Shown here piece after piece: positions 40,406 through 50,676 of a stretch of DNA of 64,000 nucleotides. The position numbers were made by a program, and so were the translations under genes. This DNA comes from Aradus depressus. Taxonomy: Eukaryota; Arthropoda; Insecta; Hemiptera; Aradidae. A model generated the notes under the pieces. The model saw only the letters and a program-made list of their open reading frames with translations. It was not told where the DNA came from and did no database searches. Where the stretch lies: positions 102,696,115 to 102,760,114 of the forward strand of contig OY759214.1 in the NCBI GenBank assembly GCA_963662175.1, written 5' to 3'. Every line of letters starts with the position of its first letter. Position 1 is the stretch's first letter.

Positions 40406-40488
40406 ATTTGAAACCAGAGAATTTCGATAGTAAAATTGATATAGCGATGGCGGCCTTCTACTGCCTCGAGATGAGCACTTCTGTACTG
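40406..40488 (+). CDS. candidate exon 4 of a split host gene (OBP C-terminal core)
   Basis: An 83-bp open block lies after a T-rich stretch ending in tttttgtag (to 40405) and before the strong donor gtacgt (40489-40494). With two leading bases, which fit the one base left by exon 3, it encodes LKPENFDSKIDIAMAAFYCL and then EMSTSVL. In odorant-binding proteins the fifth and sixth cysteines are separated by exactly eight residues; here the pair is Ile (in SKIDI) and Cys (in FYC) with eight residues between. The fourth-to-fifth spacing is 12, also usual. Other possible acceptors at 40387 and 40392 keep the frame open but break the phase with exon 3. It ends on a codon boundary. Confidence 0.5.
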
Positions 40489-41200
40489 GTACGTATTCAT
40501 AAATTACTTGCTTTAAAATTCCCTTTGAATTTTGTAAATTTGAAAGTTTAATAAATGATAAATATATAAATTGCCTTATAACAAGTAACGTCTAGTGATG
40601 TTTTCAAACCTGACATTAAAATGGTCGTGGATTTGGCCCGATATTCAAAGAAAACTGAATCCTCTCCAAACTGTTAATAACTGGGCGGAATCCAAGATAT
40701 AGTTGTTGATGAGTCTACGATAACAAATCTATTTGATATTCTACAATATATGCTCTTACTCTGGTTTCATATTAGGTTTATCACAAATATGATAATATTT
40801 AGACCATTGCAAATTTCATAAAGAAACTTATTTTTCCATAAATTAAGCAGACATCTTGTAAACACGAATACATTATTTTCCCTACCAGATTTGTTTGGAA
40901 AATGTTGGTTAAGCCGGAATTTGACCCAAGATATTTACCAAAACATAGGCCAATAAGTGGTCTTTGTTTTCATCCCTTTTTGCCAAATCCAATCAGTTCT
41001 AAGTGAAGATGAATGACGCATAGATTAAAATTAATACGTTCATATTTACAAGAACCGTTATGCCTAAAAATGTTTAGACATATCTTCTGGAAAAAAAATG
41101 TTAATCGAAGTTTTTTGTTTCATATTTTCTAGTCCCATGTACTGGGCATATTGGCCATAAAATAAAATATAATAAAAATAATAATAATTGTTAATTTTCT
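40489..41200. other. AT-rich segment, putative intron start
   Basis: No gene or repeat is recognised. It begins with the donor of candidate exon 4 and runs to the truncated R1 element. A short (ata)n run lies at 41168-41190. Confidence 0.4.
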
Positions 41201-41202
41201 TT

Positions 41203-43530
41203 CACCGGCCGATGAGAGCCAAAGAGACCCCCCCATACTTGACGCCTTCGTGGCGTCTGTCACCACCTACTCCTGTGACGAGGAATGGGAGGGCCTCAGG
41301 GGCTTGGACCCGGTTGACCAGATTGAGGAGGAGGTTGGCTAACTCAGCAGTATTTTCGACAGCAGTAGCTTCGAGCCGCCGACGAAACCATCCCGAGAAA
41401 AGTCAACCGGCCCAAGAAGGTCCCCTGGTGGAGCGAGGACCTCACCCTTGCCAAAAGGGCCGTTCATCGTGCCAGGAGAAGGAGCCAACGGTGTCGAAAC
41501 CCTCTCTTAAGGTGGATGCGAAGGGAAGAGTACAGGCAACTAAGCAAGGCTTATGGTAAGCAGATTGAAACCGCAAAAAAGGCAAGCTGGAGGAAGTTCA
41601 TTGAGGACGAGAGCAGCAAAAACCCGTGGGGGATCCCCTACCGGGTTGCCACCGGCAGGCTCTAAGCGGTCGCCCCCGTAGCCTCCATCAGAGACGGCGG
41701 TTTGTACGCCTTGTCTCTGGAAGAGGCCGGTAGGATGTACCTGAAGGAGGCCTTCCCGGCGGATAACCCGGAGGAAGATACACCCAGCCAGCATGACATC
41801 AAGTTTGCATCTCGTACACTACCGGATACAGAGGATGCGCCTGATTGGGATGTGATCGATTTGGATTTGGCGGTTGGGAAGCAGAAGAGTGGTGGCGCCC
41901 CTGGGAGTGATCTCATAGACGCGGCAATAATCAAGAAAGCTCTCCCGGCCATCAGGCCAGATCTGATGCACCTGTACAATGCCTGCTTGAGGCGGGGCCA
42001 CTTCCCGAGAGCATGGAAACGGGCGATTGTTTGCACGTTTCTCAAGCCTGGGGACAGGGACCCTGCTTTGGCAGCGAGTTATAGACCAATCAGCCTCCTT
42101 CCCGTGCTCGGTAAGGTGCTAGAGACTCTCATCCTCAACAGAATTTGCGCCCAGGTTCATGCCTACGTGTCTCATCGGCAGTACGGTTGCCTGAGGGGTA
42201 GGTCCAATGAGGAAGCCTTGAGGAGGCTAAGGGCGGATGTGGAGGAAGACGGGGGCAAATTTACACTCTGTGTCTTCTTCGACATTGCAGCAGCCTTCGA
42301 CAGCGTCTGGTGGCCTGCGGTCCTCACGCGACTGCGGATGATGGGACCACCTAGGAATCTATTTGGGCTGATCTCCTGCTTCCTTCGCGAGCGCTCTGCA
42401 ACCATGAGCAAGCGCTATGCCAGCACTACTGCGGAGGTCACCAGAGGCTGTCCCCAGGGCTCGGTCCTCTGACCTACTCTGTGGGGCATACTCTTTGACG
42501 AGCTGCTCCGTGACCTGGAGAACCGAGGATTCAAGGCAATAGCCTACGTCGATGATCTCGTGGTCACGGTGCACGCAGATAGTCGCGCTGCTCTGACCCA
42601 ACGCGCAGAGACCGCCATTGGGCATATTGACAGCTGGTGCTGCGCCAACAAACTCGCCCTCTCGACGTTGGCCTTGCTAGCGAGGGGGAGGACTGACGCC
42701 CGGCATCCTCTGGTCATAAGATACCATGGGCTTCGCGTTGAGTGCCCGGCAACAGTTACGTACCTAGGAGTGCGAATCGGGCCCCCCACGGACACCCCCA
42801 CGCTGTTGCCATTAAAGAAAGGACTATAGCCATTTTCAACGCTTTGAGCTGCCTAGCCCGAGCAACATGGGGCCTCGGTTACTCCCCGTATACAGCTATC
42901 TACACCGAGGTGTTCGAGGCCGTTGCGAGATACGCGGCCGCAGGATGGTGGCATCACCCCACGAAACGGCAGTTAGTTATCCTCGTTCAGGCACAGAGAA
43001 CAGCCCTGTTAAGGGTCACGAAGGCCTACCGTCGCCTCGTATCACTGCAGACGCAATCTGCCCCTTAGAGCAGACACCGACGAGCCTTTGCAACTAGCCC
43101 TGGAGGAGGAACTACACGGACAGTCCAGACCAGTGTTGTAAGGATAGTAGATAAATGGCAGCAGCGATGGTCACAATCATCAGACGGCCGAACGACCTGG
43201 GCTTACTTCCCAAACGTTCGGGCAAGACTTGAGTCGGTTTGGGTAAAGCCGGACCACTGGACGTCCCAGATACTATCGGGTCACGGGGATTTCAACTCCA
43301 AGCTCTTCTTTTTCAAGAAGCAGGACAGCCCGAACTGCTCGTGTGGCGGCGTCGAGACTGCAGAACATGTAGTTCTCGAATGCCCGCTGTACGACGGGCC
43401 TAGGGTGGAGTTGATACGCCGGACAGGATCGTACCTGGGACTAAACCCAAGGAAGCTGATGAGTGAGGCTGACTACCCGGAGTTCGGAAGATTCGTCGCC
43501 TCCTGGCGGAAGGTAAAGAAGGCAGTTTAA
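41203..43530 (+). pseudogene. R1-clade LINE copy A, ORF2 with several breaks
   Basis: Starts 5'-truncated in the region between endonuclease and RT (VPWWSEDL at 41420, then AKKASWRKF). The RT frame 41702-42472 has YRPISLLPVLGKVLE, the R1-like FDIAAAFDSVWWPAVL block and CPQGSVL, then a TGA at 42470. The same frame continues with the catalytic YVDD (42545-42556) to 42829. A frameshift moves to the frame at 42742-43068 (thumb region, QAQRTALLRVTKAY). A deletion and further shifts follow, and the C-terminal zinc motif CSCGGVETAEHVVLEC lies at about 43338-43386, ending in TAA at 43528. Family function is target-primed reverse transcription; this copy is dead. R1 itself targets 28S rDNA, but no rDNA is present here. 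Confidence 0.88.
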
Positions 43531-43865
43531 CGTGGCTCCGGGGATGACCGTTGGGTGCTGGTAACACGGCCCACCTGCGACCATCCTCGGCACAACGCTG
43601 CCAAGAGCGTAGGTGCCTGGGCCCGAGTTCTCTCGGGAAACCCCGAAAAGGTAGGTTGGAGGAGGTTTTTTTTTTTTATTTTTATTTATTTTTTTTATTT
43701 ATTTTTTTTTTTTTATTAGGTGCCCCTGACCCCCTGAGGGGGGGTCGGTCACACCCTATCTTCCTATGTTTATATAAAATATTTACATGAATCAATATTT
43801 ATATATACAATATTTACGGACGGCCGTGGACCGGCTCGATGGCTACGGTCCATGATCGTCCTTGG
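43531..43865 (+). mobile_element. 3' region of R1 copy A and junction to copy B
   Basis: GC-rich sequence after the ORF2 stop is followed by long T-rich runs (43664-43718) and 'ggtgcccctgaccccctgag' at 43720. The reverse complement of that motif recurs after the 16-bp array at about 46346-46366. This suggests it belongs to a repeated 3' end. No coding region is supported. Confidence 0.5.
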
Positions 43866-44700
43866 TTTTTTTTTTTTTTTTTCTGTCGGCGCTTCACACC
43901 GAGTGAGCTCGGGATTTTGTCAAGGGTTCTTTTGTCCCTGCTTCCCTAAGCCGGGTGCTGCCGCCGCAGCGCCTGTCGGCGGTCGGCGGGGCCCCCGGCG
44001 CCGGGTTGGAATGCTTTCTTGATTCTCCGCCAGGAGGAGACGAACCGGCCAAAAGCCAGGTAACCAGCCTCCGTCATAAGTCCCGGCAGGTCCAGTCCCA
44101 GATACGAACCTGTCCGGCGGATCAGCGCCGCCCTGGGCCCGTCGTATAGCGGGCATTCGAGGACCACGTGTTCCGCAGTCTCGACGCCACCACACGAGCA
44201 GGCAGGGCTGTTCTTCCTCTTAAAGAAGAAGAGCTTGGCGTTGAAGTCGCCGTGACCTGTTAGCACCTGTGACATCCAATGGTCTGGTTGTATCCACGGG
44301 GAGTCGAGTCGCGTCTGGACGTTCGGGAAATAGGCGAAGGTTGTTCGGCCATCTGTCGATCGCGCCCAACGCTGTTGCCATCTTTCCACGATCCATTCCT
44401 GGACAATGCCCCTCAGGCGCTCTGGTCTCGCCTGTCCTTGCATCTCCTCCTCCAGGGCTTGACGCAAGGCCACGTCCGTGTCTGCTTCCAGTGGTAAGCC
44501 GCGTCTGCAGAAGGCGACGGCACCGTCCAAGACTAGGTCTATGGGTGGAGCCCCCGCCAGCACCTGCAGTGCAGCCGTGGAAACTGTACGGTAGGCCTTG
44601 GTCACCCTGAGGAGGGCTGCTCTTGCAGGTTGGAGGACCCAACCGATCGCTCCGGTGATTGGTGGGGTCCTACAACCGGCCATAACAGCAATAAAATCTT
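43866..44700 (-). pseudogene. R1-clade LINE copy B, 3' end, inverted
   Basis: Minus frame 43946-44683 encodes the C-terminus of an R1-type ORF2: RAALLRVTKAYRTVS, then a segment deleted from copy A, then WQQRWARSTDGRTTFAYFPN, HWMSQVLTGHGDF and the zinc motif CSCGGVETAEHVVLEC. It is open for 245 codons, the best preserved copy of this domain here. On the minus strand a poly(A) run (43866-43883) follows about 60 bp after the stop, marking the 3' end of the insertion. The RT domain is absent. It lies head against copy A and tail away from copy C. Confidence 0.88.
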
Positions 44701-44799
44701 AAATAAACGAGAATTATATGGTGCCCTAATTCCCCCCTACGCAGCGGACGTGTCGTTGAGCCTCCTTCAGGGGCCGGTACATCCGTAAAAAAAAAAAAA

Positions 44800-45790
44800 A
44801 AGTAAGGGAGCCAGCCTTTCCGGCGGACGACCCGACGGAGGATACCCCCGCCCAGGTAATTATAAGAGAGACTGCCCGTGCCCTGCCGGATACAGAGGAC
44901 GCTCCGGACTGGGATGAGTTAGATTTAAGTCTGGCGGTTGGGAAGCAGAGGAATGGCGGCGCCCCTGGGATGGATTTCATAGATGCCGCCTTGATCAAGA
45001 AGGCATTCCCGGCCATAAAGGCGGATCTACTTCATCTGGTAAACTCCTGCCTAAGGACTAGCCATATCCCGAGCGCTTGGAAACGAGTACTTTTGAGCAC
45101 GTTTGTCAAGCCTGGGGACAGGGACCTCTCCTTGGTGGGTAGCTATAGACCGATCAGTCTACTCCCAGTCTCCGGCAAGGTGTTGGAGACTCTGTTCCTC
45201 TCGGAAATTCGAGCCCGGGTACAGGCCTTCGTGTCGCACAGACAATTCGGATGCATGAGGGGCAGATCCGCTGAGGATGCGTTGAGGATGCTGAGGGCGG
45301 ATGTCGGGGAGGGCAGAGGGAAATACTCTCTTTGCGGCCTTCGACTGCGCCTGGTGGCCTGCCATTCTCTTGCTATTACGGTCTGTGGGAATTCCCAGAA
45401 ACCTATTCGGGCTCATCTCCAGCTTCCTCAGCGAGCTCTCTGCGACGGTGAGGCAGCAATACACCAGCACTACAGCGAATGTCACCAGGGCTCTGTCCTC
45501 GGACCAACACTCTGGAGCATCCTCTTTGACGGACTACTTCGTGACCTCGAGACTCGTGGAGTCACGGTGAATGCTGACAGTCGAGCCACTTTGACCGCCC
45601 GACGACGCTACGGACACTTGGTGCCGACTGAACAAGTTAACCCTCTCTCCCAACAAGACAGCAGCCATGCTGATGAGAGGAAAACTGACGTCCGCCACCC
45701 CCTGGTTCTTGCATTACACGGCCGACGTGTTGAGTTTCCGGCCGTGGTCACGTACCTAGGTGTGGGGATTGGGCCGGGATTCAACGTCGG
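44800..45790 (+). pseudogene. R1-clade LINE copy C, RT fragment lacking the catalytic motif
   Basis: Begins after an A-run at FPADDPTEDTP and reads DTEDAPDWDELDL, GGAPGMDFIDAALIKKAFP, GSYRPISLLPVSGKVLE, HRQFGCMRGRS as in copy A. A deletion and frameshift near 45335 remove the first catalytic Asp block; the AAFDCAWWPAIL part is in the frame at 45301-45570. The first frame resumes with CHQGSVLGPTLW. Where copy A has YVDD, copy C joins ETRGV directly to TVNADSR (about 45560-45575), so the catalytic motif is missing. The sequence ends at 45790, where the 16-bp minisatellite begins. Confidence 0.88.
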
Positions 45791-46342
45791 CAGGGTTAAA
45801 GTGAGCAGGGTTAAAAGTGAGCAGGGTTAAAAGTGAGCAGGGTTAAAAGTGAGCAGGGTTAAAAAGTGAGCAGGGTTAAAAGTGAGCAGGGTTAAAAGTG
45901 AGCAGGGTTAAAAGTGAGCAGGGTTAAAAGTGAGCAGGGTTAAAAGTGAGCAGGGTTAAAAGTGAGCAGGGTTAAAAGTGAGCAGGGTTAAAGTGAGCAG
46001 GGTTAAAAGTGAGCAGGGTTAAAGTGAGCAGGGTTAAAAGTGAGCAGGGTTAAAAGTGAGCAGGGTTAAAAGTGAGCAGGGTTAAAAGTGAGCAGGGTTA
46101 AAAGTGAGCAGGGTTAAAAGTGAGCAGGGTTAAAAGTGAGCAGGGTTAAAGTGAGCAGGGTTAAAAGTGAGCAGGGTTAAAAGTGAGCAGGGTTAAAGTG
46201 AGCAGGGTTAAAGTGAGCAGGGTTAAAAGTGAGCAGGGTTAAAAGTGAGCAGGGTTAAAAGTGAGCAGGGTTAAAAAGTGAGCAGGGTTAAAAGTGAGCA
46301 GGGTTAAAAGTGAGCAGGGTTAAAAGTGAGCAGGGTTAAAAG
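45791..46342 (+). repeat. 16-bp minisatellite, about 35 copies
   Basis: Units are gtgagcagggttaaaa, with 15-bp and 17-bp forms that differ only in the A-run. The array starts inside copy C of R1, replacing its downstream sequence, and ends just before a reverse copy of the R1 3' motif. The string agggtta resembles a vertebrate-type telomere unit, but the 16-bp period and the gtgagc part exclude telomere repeats. Confidence 0.95.
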
Positions 46343-46640
46343 TACCTCAGGGGGTCAGGGGCACCTTAAAAAAAATAATAATAAAATAAGGGAGCCAGCG
46401 GGATTGACGGGCCAGGCCCGGCGACCGCGATGTAGAAGCAGCCCCACTTCACTAATCCCGAGCTCTCTCCAGACCCCCATAGCAACAGAATAAAACCTAA
46501 TTATATATTGTACTACCTCTTCCCCCGACGATATCGGGCCGGGTGATTTACCGGAGCACCCGTGAAAAAAAAAAAGAAGTAAGGGAGCCAGCGCAGCCCC
46601 CTCTTCACCTGCCCTTCCCCCTCCACCCCTATTTAATTTA
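46343..46640 (-). mobile_element. R1-related 3' fragments and A-rich junctions
   Basis: The segment opens with the reverse complement of the 43720 motif, then has A-rich runs each followed by 'gggagccagcg' (46388 and 46590). The same A-run plus 'taagggagccagc' join starts copy C at about 44800. This repeated junction suggests several partial retroelement ends or rearranged copies. No coding region is supported. Confidence 0.4.
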
Positions 46641-46686
46641 TTATCTAGTACCAATTGTTGTACATTCTTTATCTAGTTATATAGTA

Positions 46687-46875
46687 TTATTTTATTTTTT
46701 GTACGTCAGTTTTTAGTTCCTTTTCCACATTTTCTAGTTTATTTTGATGCTCTTTTAGTTTAGTTACAAAAACCTCTAACTTATATTCAACCGATTTTAT
46801 AATCTCTTTTTTTACTATTTTCTGAGGTCTGGCAAAGATGGCGTCATTGTCAACTAGGTGCTCAGGACAAAAGTA
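46687..46875 (-). other. short lysine/glutamate-rich open frame, unrecognised
   Basis: A minus-strand frame of about 62 codons without a Met start is open between two stops. It begins YFCPEHLVDNDAIFARPQK and continues with a Lys/Glu/Leu-rich stretch of coiled-coil character (LKEHQNKLENVEKELK). It could be an ORF1 or host-exon remnant. No splice sites or neighbours of the same orientation support either reading. Confidence 0.2.
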
Positions 46876-47201
46876 CTATTTCTCTGTAGCTGCTACCACC
46901 TATCACTGCTAATTTTAAATAGTAATTATAAATAACAGTTACATCTGCTGAATTGAGTGTTGTTTTTATATTTTTATGGAGAGTGAACAGTCAGATTTGA
47001 ATTAGGACAGTTAGGCTTATTTTTCATTTTGAAAGTGAGATTTTAATTTGGCTTTCCTACTTTGTAATAATTTATGTCTAAAAAAAAAGTTATATTTCCT
47101 AAGGAAATAGTGGGATTTGAACGTGTAATCGATTCAAACAACTTTCATTCTCCCTAAGAGTGAGTGTAAGCAAGCCAAAGGTAGCTAGGATAAGTGAATA
47201 G

Positions 47202-48233
47202 AAATGCTGGGCTGAGGAGAGCTCAGATGAGGAAGAGGATGTAAATAGCGTCCGGGACAGAAGTCCAGCACCTCGAAGAAGACATGGAGGGACCAGTCCA
47301 CCAGCCCCCATAACCACACAACTACCAGTAAGTAATACAAATAATATTTATAAAGTCAATTTCACTCCGCTGGTAACGTCCAACAAAGCCCCGTTAGCAA
47401 CCCTAGAACTTATGGAACCGGCTGCTTCAAAATTTGAAACTAAACAATTACGCGATAAGCTTAAAATAACCCTGACAATGTCTTCCGATTTCAGAAATTT
47501 AACCAAATATTACGACGACATGAATATACAGTATTACACTTTTCTGAACCCGGAAGACAAAAAGTTGTCGGTGATAATCAGACGAATTCCTTATCTCCTA
47601 GCGGAGTGCGAACTACAGGAGGAACTCTCTCCGGCCTATCCCGTGGTCCGGGTCAGTCGGCTTTATAACAAGGACCAGCTGCCCACTCCATTGGTAGTTG
47701 TGGATCTCGAGGACAATGCCACCGGCAAGGCTATCTTCAGTCTGACACGTCTATACTACAGTATAGTGAAGGTAGAACCACGTCGCAAATCCAGTCACAT
47801 TCCCCAGTGTTCCAATTGTCAAAAATACGGACATACAAAAAATTATTGTCGACTGGAGCCTAAATGTATCGTATGCGCCGGCAATCACCCTTTCAAGGAC
47901 TGCCCCTCCAGAAAGCAGGACAAGGAAGCGACCAGCGCTAAATGTGCTAACTGTAATGGTAGTCACACAGCTAACTACCGTGGCTGCCCCAACTATAAAG
48001 AACTTATGAAGATATCGGCACGAAGGCGGCCGACTGTTCCAGGCCAGACAGCTGCTTCTCCTAGCCAGAGCTCTCCTCCAACTGCAGAGGTGGGATACCT
48101 GCCTGCAGAGGTTGACTATACTCCTCTAAAGGGCCCCCGCTCCTCCCAGCCCAAGCCCTTCAGCTCCAGTTCCGCACCTCCACCTGCTGGACCCTCAGTC
48201 TGGAATAGAGCCCCGGACGCCCTACTATTGTGA
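47202..48233 (+). pseudogene. Jockey-clade ORF1 (Gag-like RNA-binding protein), C-terminal join altered
   Basis: The frame is open from 47202 (no Met until 47412) to 48233. It starts with the acidic CWAEESSDEEEDV, continues with a Pro/Arg-rich part, then the segment PLVVVDLEDN..GKAI and zinc knuckles QCSNCQKYGHTKNYC, KCIVCAGNHPFKDC and KCANCNGSHTANYRGC. This order matches Jockey-type ORF1 proteins, which bind element RNA and form ribonucleoprotein. The end is odd: after a Ser/Pro-rich stretch the frame stops at 48233 inside sequence that in the other frame is already the middle of the ORF2 endonuclease (PTIVIGDLNCKH). A deletion therefore removed the ORF1/ORF2 border and the start of ORF2. 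Confidence 0.82.
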
Positions 48234-49909
48234 TAGGTGACCTCAACTGTAAACATAAATTCTGGAGTTGCCGGGTCAGCAACAAAAATGGTAAGCGCCT
48301 TTTGGAGTTCTCTAACAATTTGGGACTCCGGGTTTGAGCGTCTGACGAAGCAACCTTCTACCCTAATCAAGACAGATACTTATCAGCCATTCTCGACATG
48401 ACAATTTCCAAAGACATCAACACACCAATACCTGACCTAGACTCTGATCATATACCTGTATTCATCACGCTGAAGGACAAGACACAGTACACCCCCCTCC
48501 TTCCACGGCTCATTAACGGGAAGATCGACTGGGACACATTTCGCCAGGAACTCGACAATAGTATAACTATATCTTCAGTTTACAGGACTCCTTCGAACAT
48601 TGAGGACGCAATAGGACAATTTACTATCTCAGTTCATACAAGTGTAAAGAAAGCCACTTACAGACTAAACAAAGACCCTAGACAACGCGCACATTACAGC
48701 ACACCCACTTACATCTTCAACCTAATTACGGACAAAATTAGACTTAGACGCCAGTGGCAGAGAACTCGTGACCCTAACATTAAAAGACAGGTAAACTGAC
48801 TGACTAGACAAATCAAGTGGGAATTGGATTCTTTACGGATCGAAAAGTGTAAGAAGTTCCTGGAAGAAATGTCCCCAGGCAATCCAAACCTGTGGAAGGA
48901 AACCAGACGTGTACTGCGACAGACCGTACCTATCCCACCTCTTAGACACAACGGAAAGAGCTCTGACGGACGAAAACAAATGTACAGTACTGGCAACTCA
49001 CTTCGAACACACTTTCAATACCACTCCCACCAACACCTACCATACCGCTGTCATCACACATTACAGGAACAACCCCATACACACAGCAGAGTTACCTCTA
49101 AAATACACAACCCCAACAGAACTCTCAGGATTTATCACAAAAATCCCATCCCGAAAGGCGCCGGGTGAGGATCTCATTCCCAAAATTGTTCTTAAAAATC
49201 TTTCCATAAGGGCGCTTGCTTTCCTCACCAGCGTCTTCAATAGCTGTCTTCGTCATGGGTACTTCCCTGCTCAATGGAAGAAAGCAGTTGTGATAGTGAC
49301 ACACAAGCCAGGTAAACCGAAGGATGAGCCAGGAAGTTATCGACCAATTAGTTTATTAAACAGTCTCTCTAAATTACTAGAAAAGGTAATATACACCAGG
49401 ATACTAGCCTTTCTCCAGGACAGCGACCTCCTTCCGCCCCATTAATTCGGCTTTCACCGTAAGAACTCGACGGTACATCAACTGCAAAGAGTGACTGAAA
49501 AAATCATCCGAGGTTTCAAAGTAAAACAGTATTCAGCAGCCCTTTTTCTGGAAGAAAATTCTGCCTTCGTTACGGTATGGCATGAAGGCTTAATTTACAA
49601 ATTCAAGAGAACCGGAGCTCCTCGGCACCTTGGCAAAATCATAGAAAGTTTCCTGGCAAACAGAACCTTCCAGATGAGAATAATGAACTTGAAAGAAATT
49701 TCACCAACTATATTTACATGGGAGTACTTTCGGTATTTCTACCATCCTCAGCCAAAAGCATAAGAGATAAGAATGCTTTTGGCATGGAATGCTTTTTTAT
49801 TTCACAATATCTCTGCAATAATATAATTCTGAGTCCCATTCTCTTCAACTTGTACTGTCACGATATGCCAGATACCCCCAACTCACTGTTGGCCGCCTAT
49901 GCTGATTAT
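48208..49909 (+). pseudogene. Jockey-clade ORF2, 5' part (endonuclease remnant to RT), interrupted
   Basis: Begins mid-endonuclease at GDLNCKHKFWSCR (frame of 48215) and includes the late endonuclease motif SDHIPV (about 48446). Stops occur at 48334 and 48797. The RT frame 48909-49445 has SRKAPGEDLIPK, GSYRPISLLNSLSKLLEKV; after a TAA at 49443 the same reading goes on with FGFHRKNSTVHQLQRVTEKI and WHEGLIYKF. A disturbed segment at about 49690-49815 precedes SPILFNLYCHDMPDTPN and AAYAD. The catalytic YADD is cut there by the hAT insertion at 49910. The 3' part continues at 52120. Frame breaks and the missing endonuclease start make it inactive. Confidence 0.88.
49902..49909 (+). repeat. 8-bp target site duplication, left of hAT
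   Basis: ctgattat here pairs with ctgatgat at 52120-52127. One mismatch. Eight-base duplications are the rule for hAT transposons. Confidence 0.9.
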
Positions 49910-50182
49910 TAGGGCTCGGATGTTTATGCAATTAAAAATTAAAAATATGTGCATAAAATTTGCATTTATTTTTGATAAATATGCAGGTAAAACAAAAAAA
50001 ATATGCACAATCAAATAAATTATTTATTATAATAAAACACAAAACTAACTAAAAAAACGTTATAAGAAAAAAGTTATTCATTTTTAAAATTGTTGGCAAC
50101 AACATACTTCCTCAAATTTTCAAAAGTAAAACTTTGCCAATCGGACCTAAAAATTTTTTTATATCTACTAAATGATCTTCCA

Positions 50183-50319
50183 CAGGAGTGCATGGAAGAA
50201 AATGGGAGAGACCTATGCCCAAAGATGGGCCTAGTTTCCAATTTATATAAATATCTAGTAATACTATTGTTATATTATTATACTAAGGAAGAAATAAAAG
50301 GCTATTATTATTATTATTA
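50183..50319 (+). mobile_element. 137-bp 3' end of a LINE nested in the hAT transposase
   Basis: The insert contains 'gagacctatgcccaaagatg' and ends in a (tta)n tail. It is flanked by a perfect 14-bp duplication, taaatgatcttcca, at 50169-50182 and 50320-50333. This is the signature of a very short target-primed insertion. The 'cctatgcccaa.a.tggg' string is typical of 3' ends of RTE-like LINEs with (att)n tails. Confidence 0.85.
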
Positions 50320-50434
50320 TAAATGATCTTCCAACGTCGACTGAAGTCACCGGAGCACGTTTAAACGTCGCTAATTCAGAAGGGCTGAACAGCATATCTT
50401 CTTCCTCGATGGTTCCCTTAAGAATAGTACAACA

Positions 50435-50615
50435 TTATTTTTTGAAATATTGTCTATTCCACTAAAGATATATATACATATATAACTACCGGTTTCGGCT
50501 TTATACCATCGTCAGGTCTAGTTATGAACTAGACCTGACGATGGTATAAAGCCGAAACCGGTAGTTATATATGTATATATATCTTTAGTGGAATAGACAA
50601 TATTTCAAAAAATAA
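50435..50615. repeat. perfect palindrome, two 89-bp arms around 3 bp
   Basis: Arms 50435-50523 and 50527-50615 are exact reverse complements, with atg as the loop. The outermost three bases on the left belong to the target duplication. No mismatch was found in 89 positions, so it formed recently or is kept uniform by conversion. Confidence 0.95.
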
Positions 50616-50676
50616 GTTTGTTTTATTTATTTATTACAAGTTTCCACAATATGTCCGCGTTTCTCAACTTAGAAGT
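50438..50676. mobile_element. 239-bp insertion with a perfect 89-bp inverted repeat (Penelope-like ends suspected)
   Basis: The insert is flanked by a 13-bp duplication, tagtacaacatta, at 50425-50437 and 50677-50689. Its left 178 bp are an almost perfect palindrome. Each arm holds 'cctgacgatggtataaagcc' and 'gaaaccggtag'. Strings of the type ctgA.GAtgg...gccgaaaccgg are common in the terminal repeats of Penelope-like elements, where hammerhead ribozymes occur. The rest (50616-50676) is AT-rich. No coding capacity. Confidence 0.6.

Noticed and set aside
39814..40500. 228-codon minus-strand frame rich in Thr, Cys and His
   Set aside because: It follows the 22-bp minisatellite period and has no domain. 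Its open state comes from the repeat.
43955..44610. Plus-strand frames in the GC-rich R1 copy B region
   Set aside because: They lie antisense to the well-kept minus-strand R1 C-terminal frame and show no domain.
41203..45790. rDNA locus carrying R1
   Set aside because: No 28S rRNA sequence was seen on either side of any R1-clade copy.
45791..46342. Telomere-like repeat, because of 'agggtta'
   Set aside because: The unit is 16 bp with a constant gtgagc part; insect telomeres use ttagg-type units. It lies inside an R1 copy.
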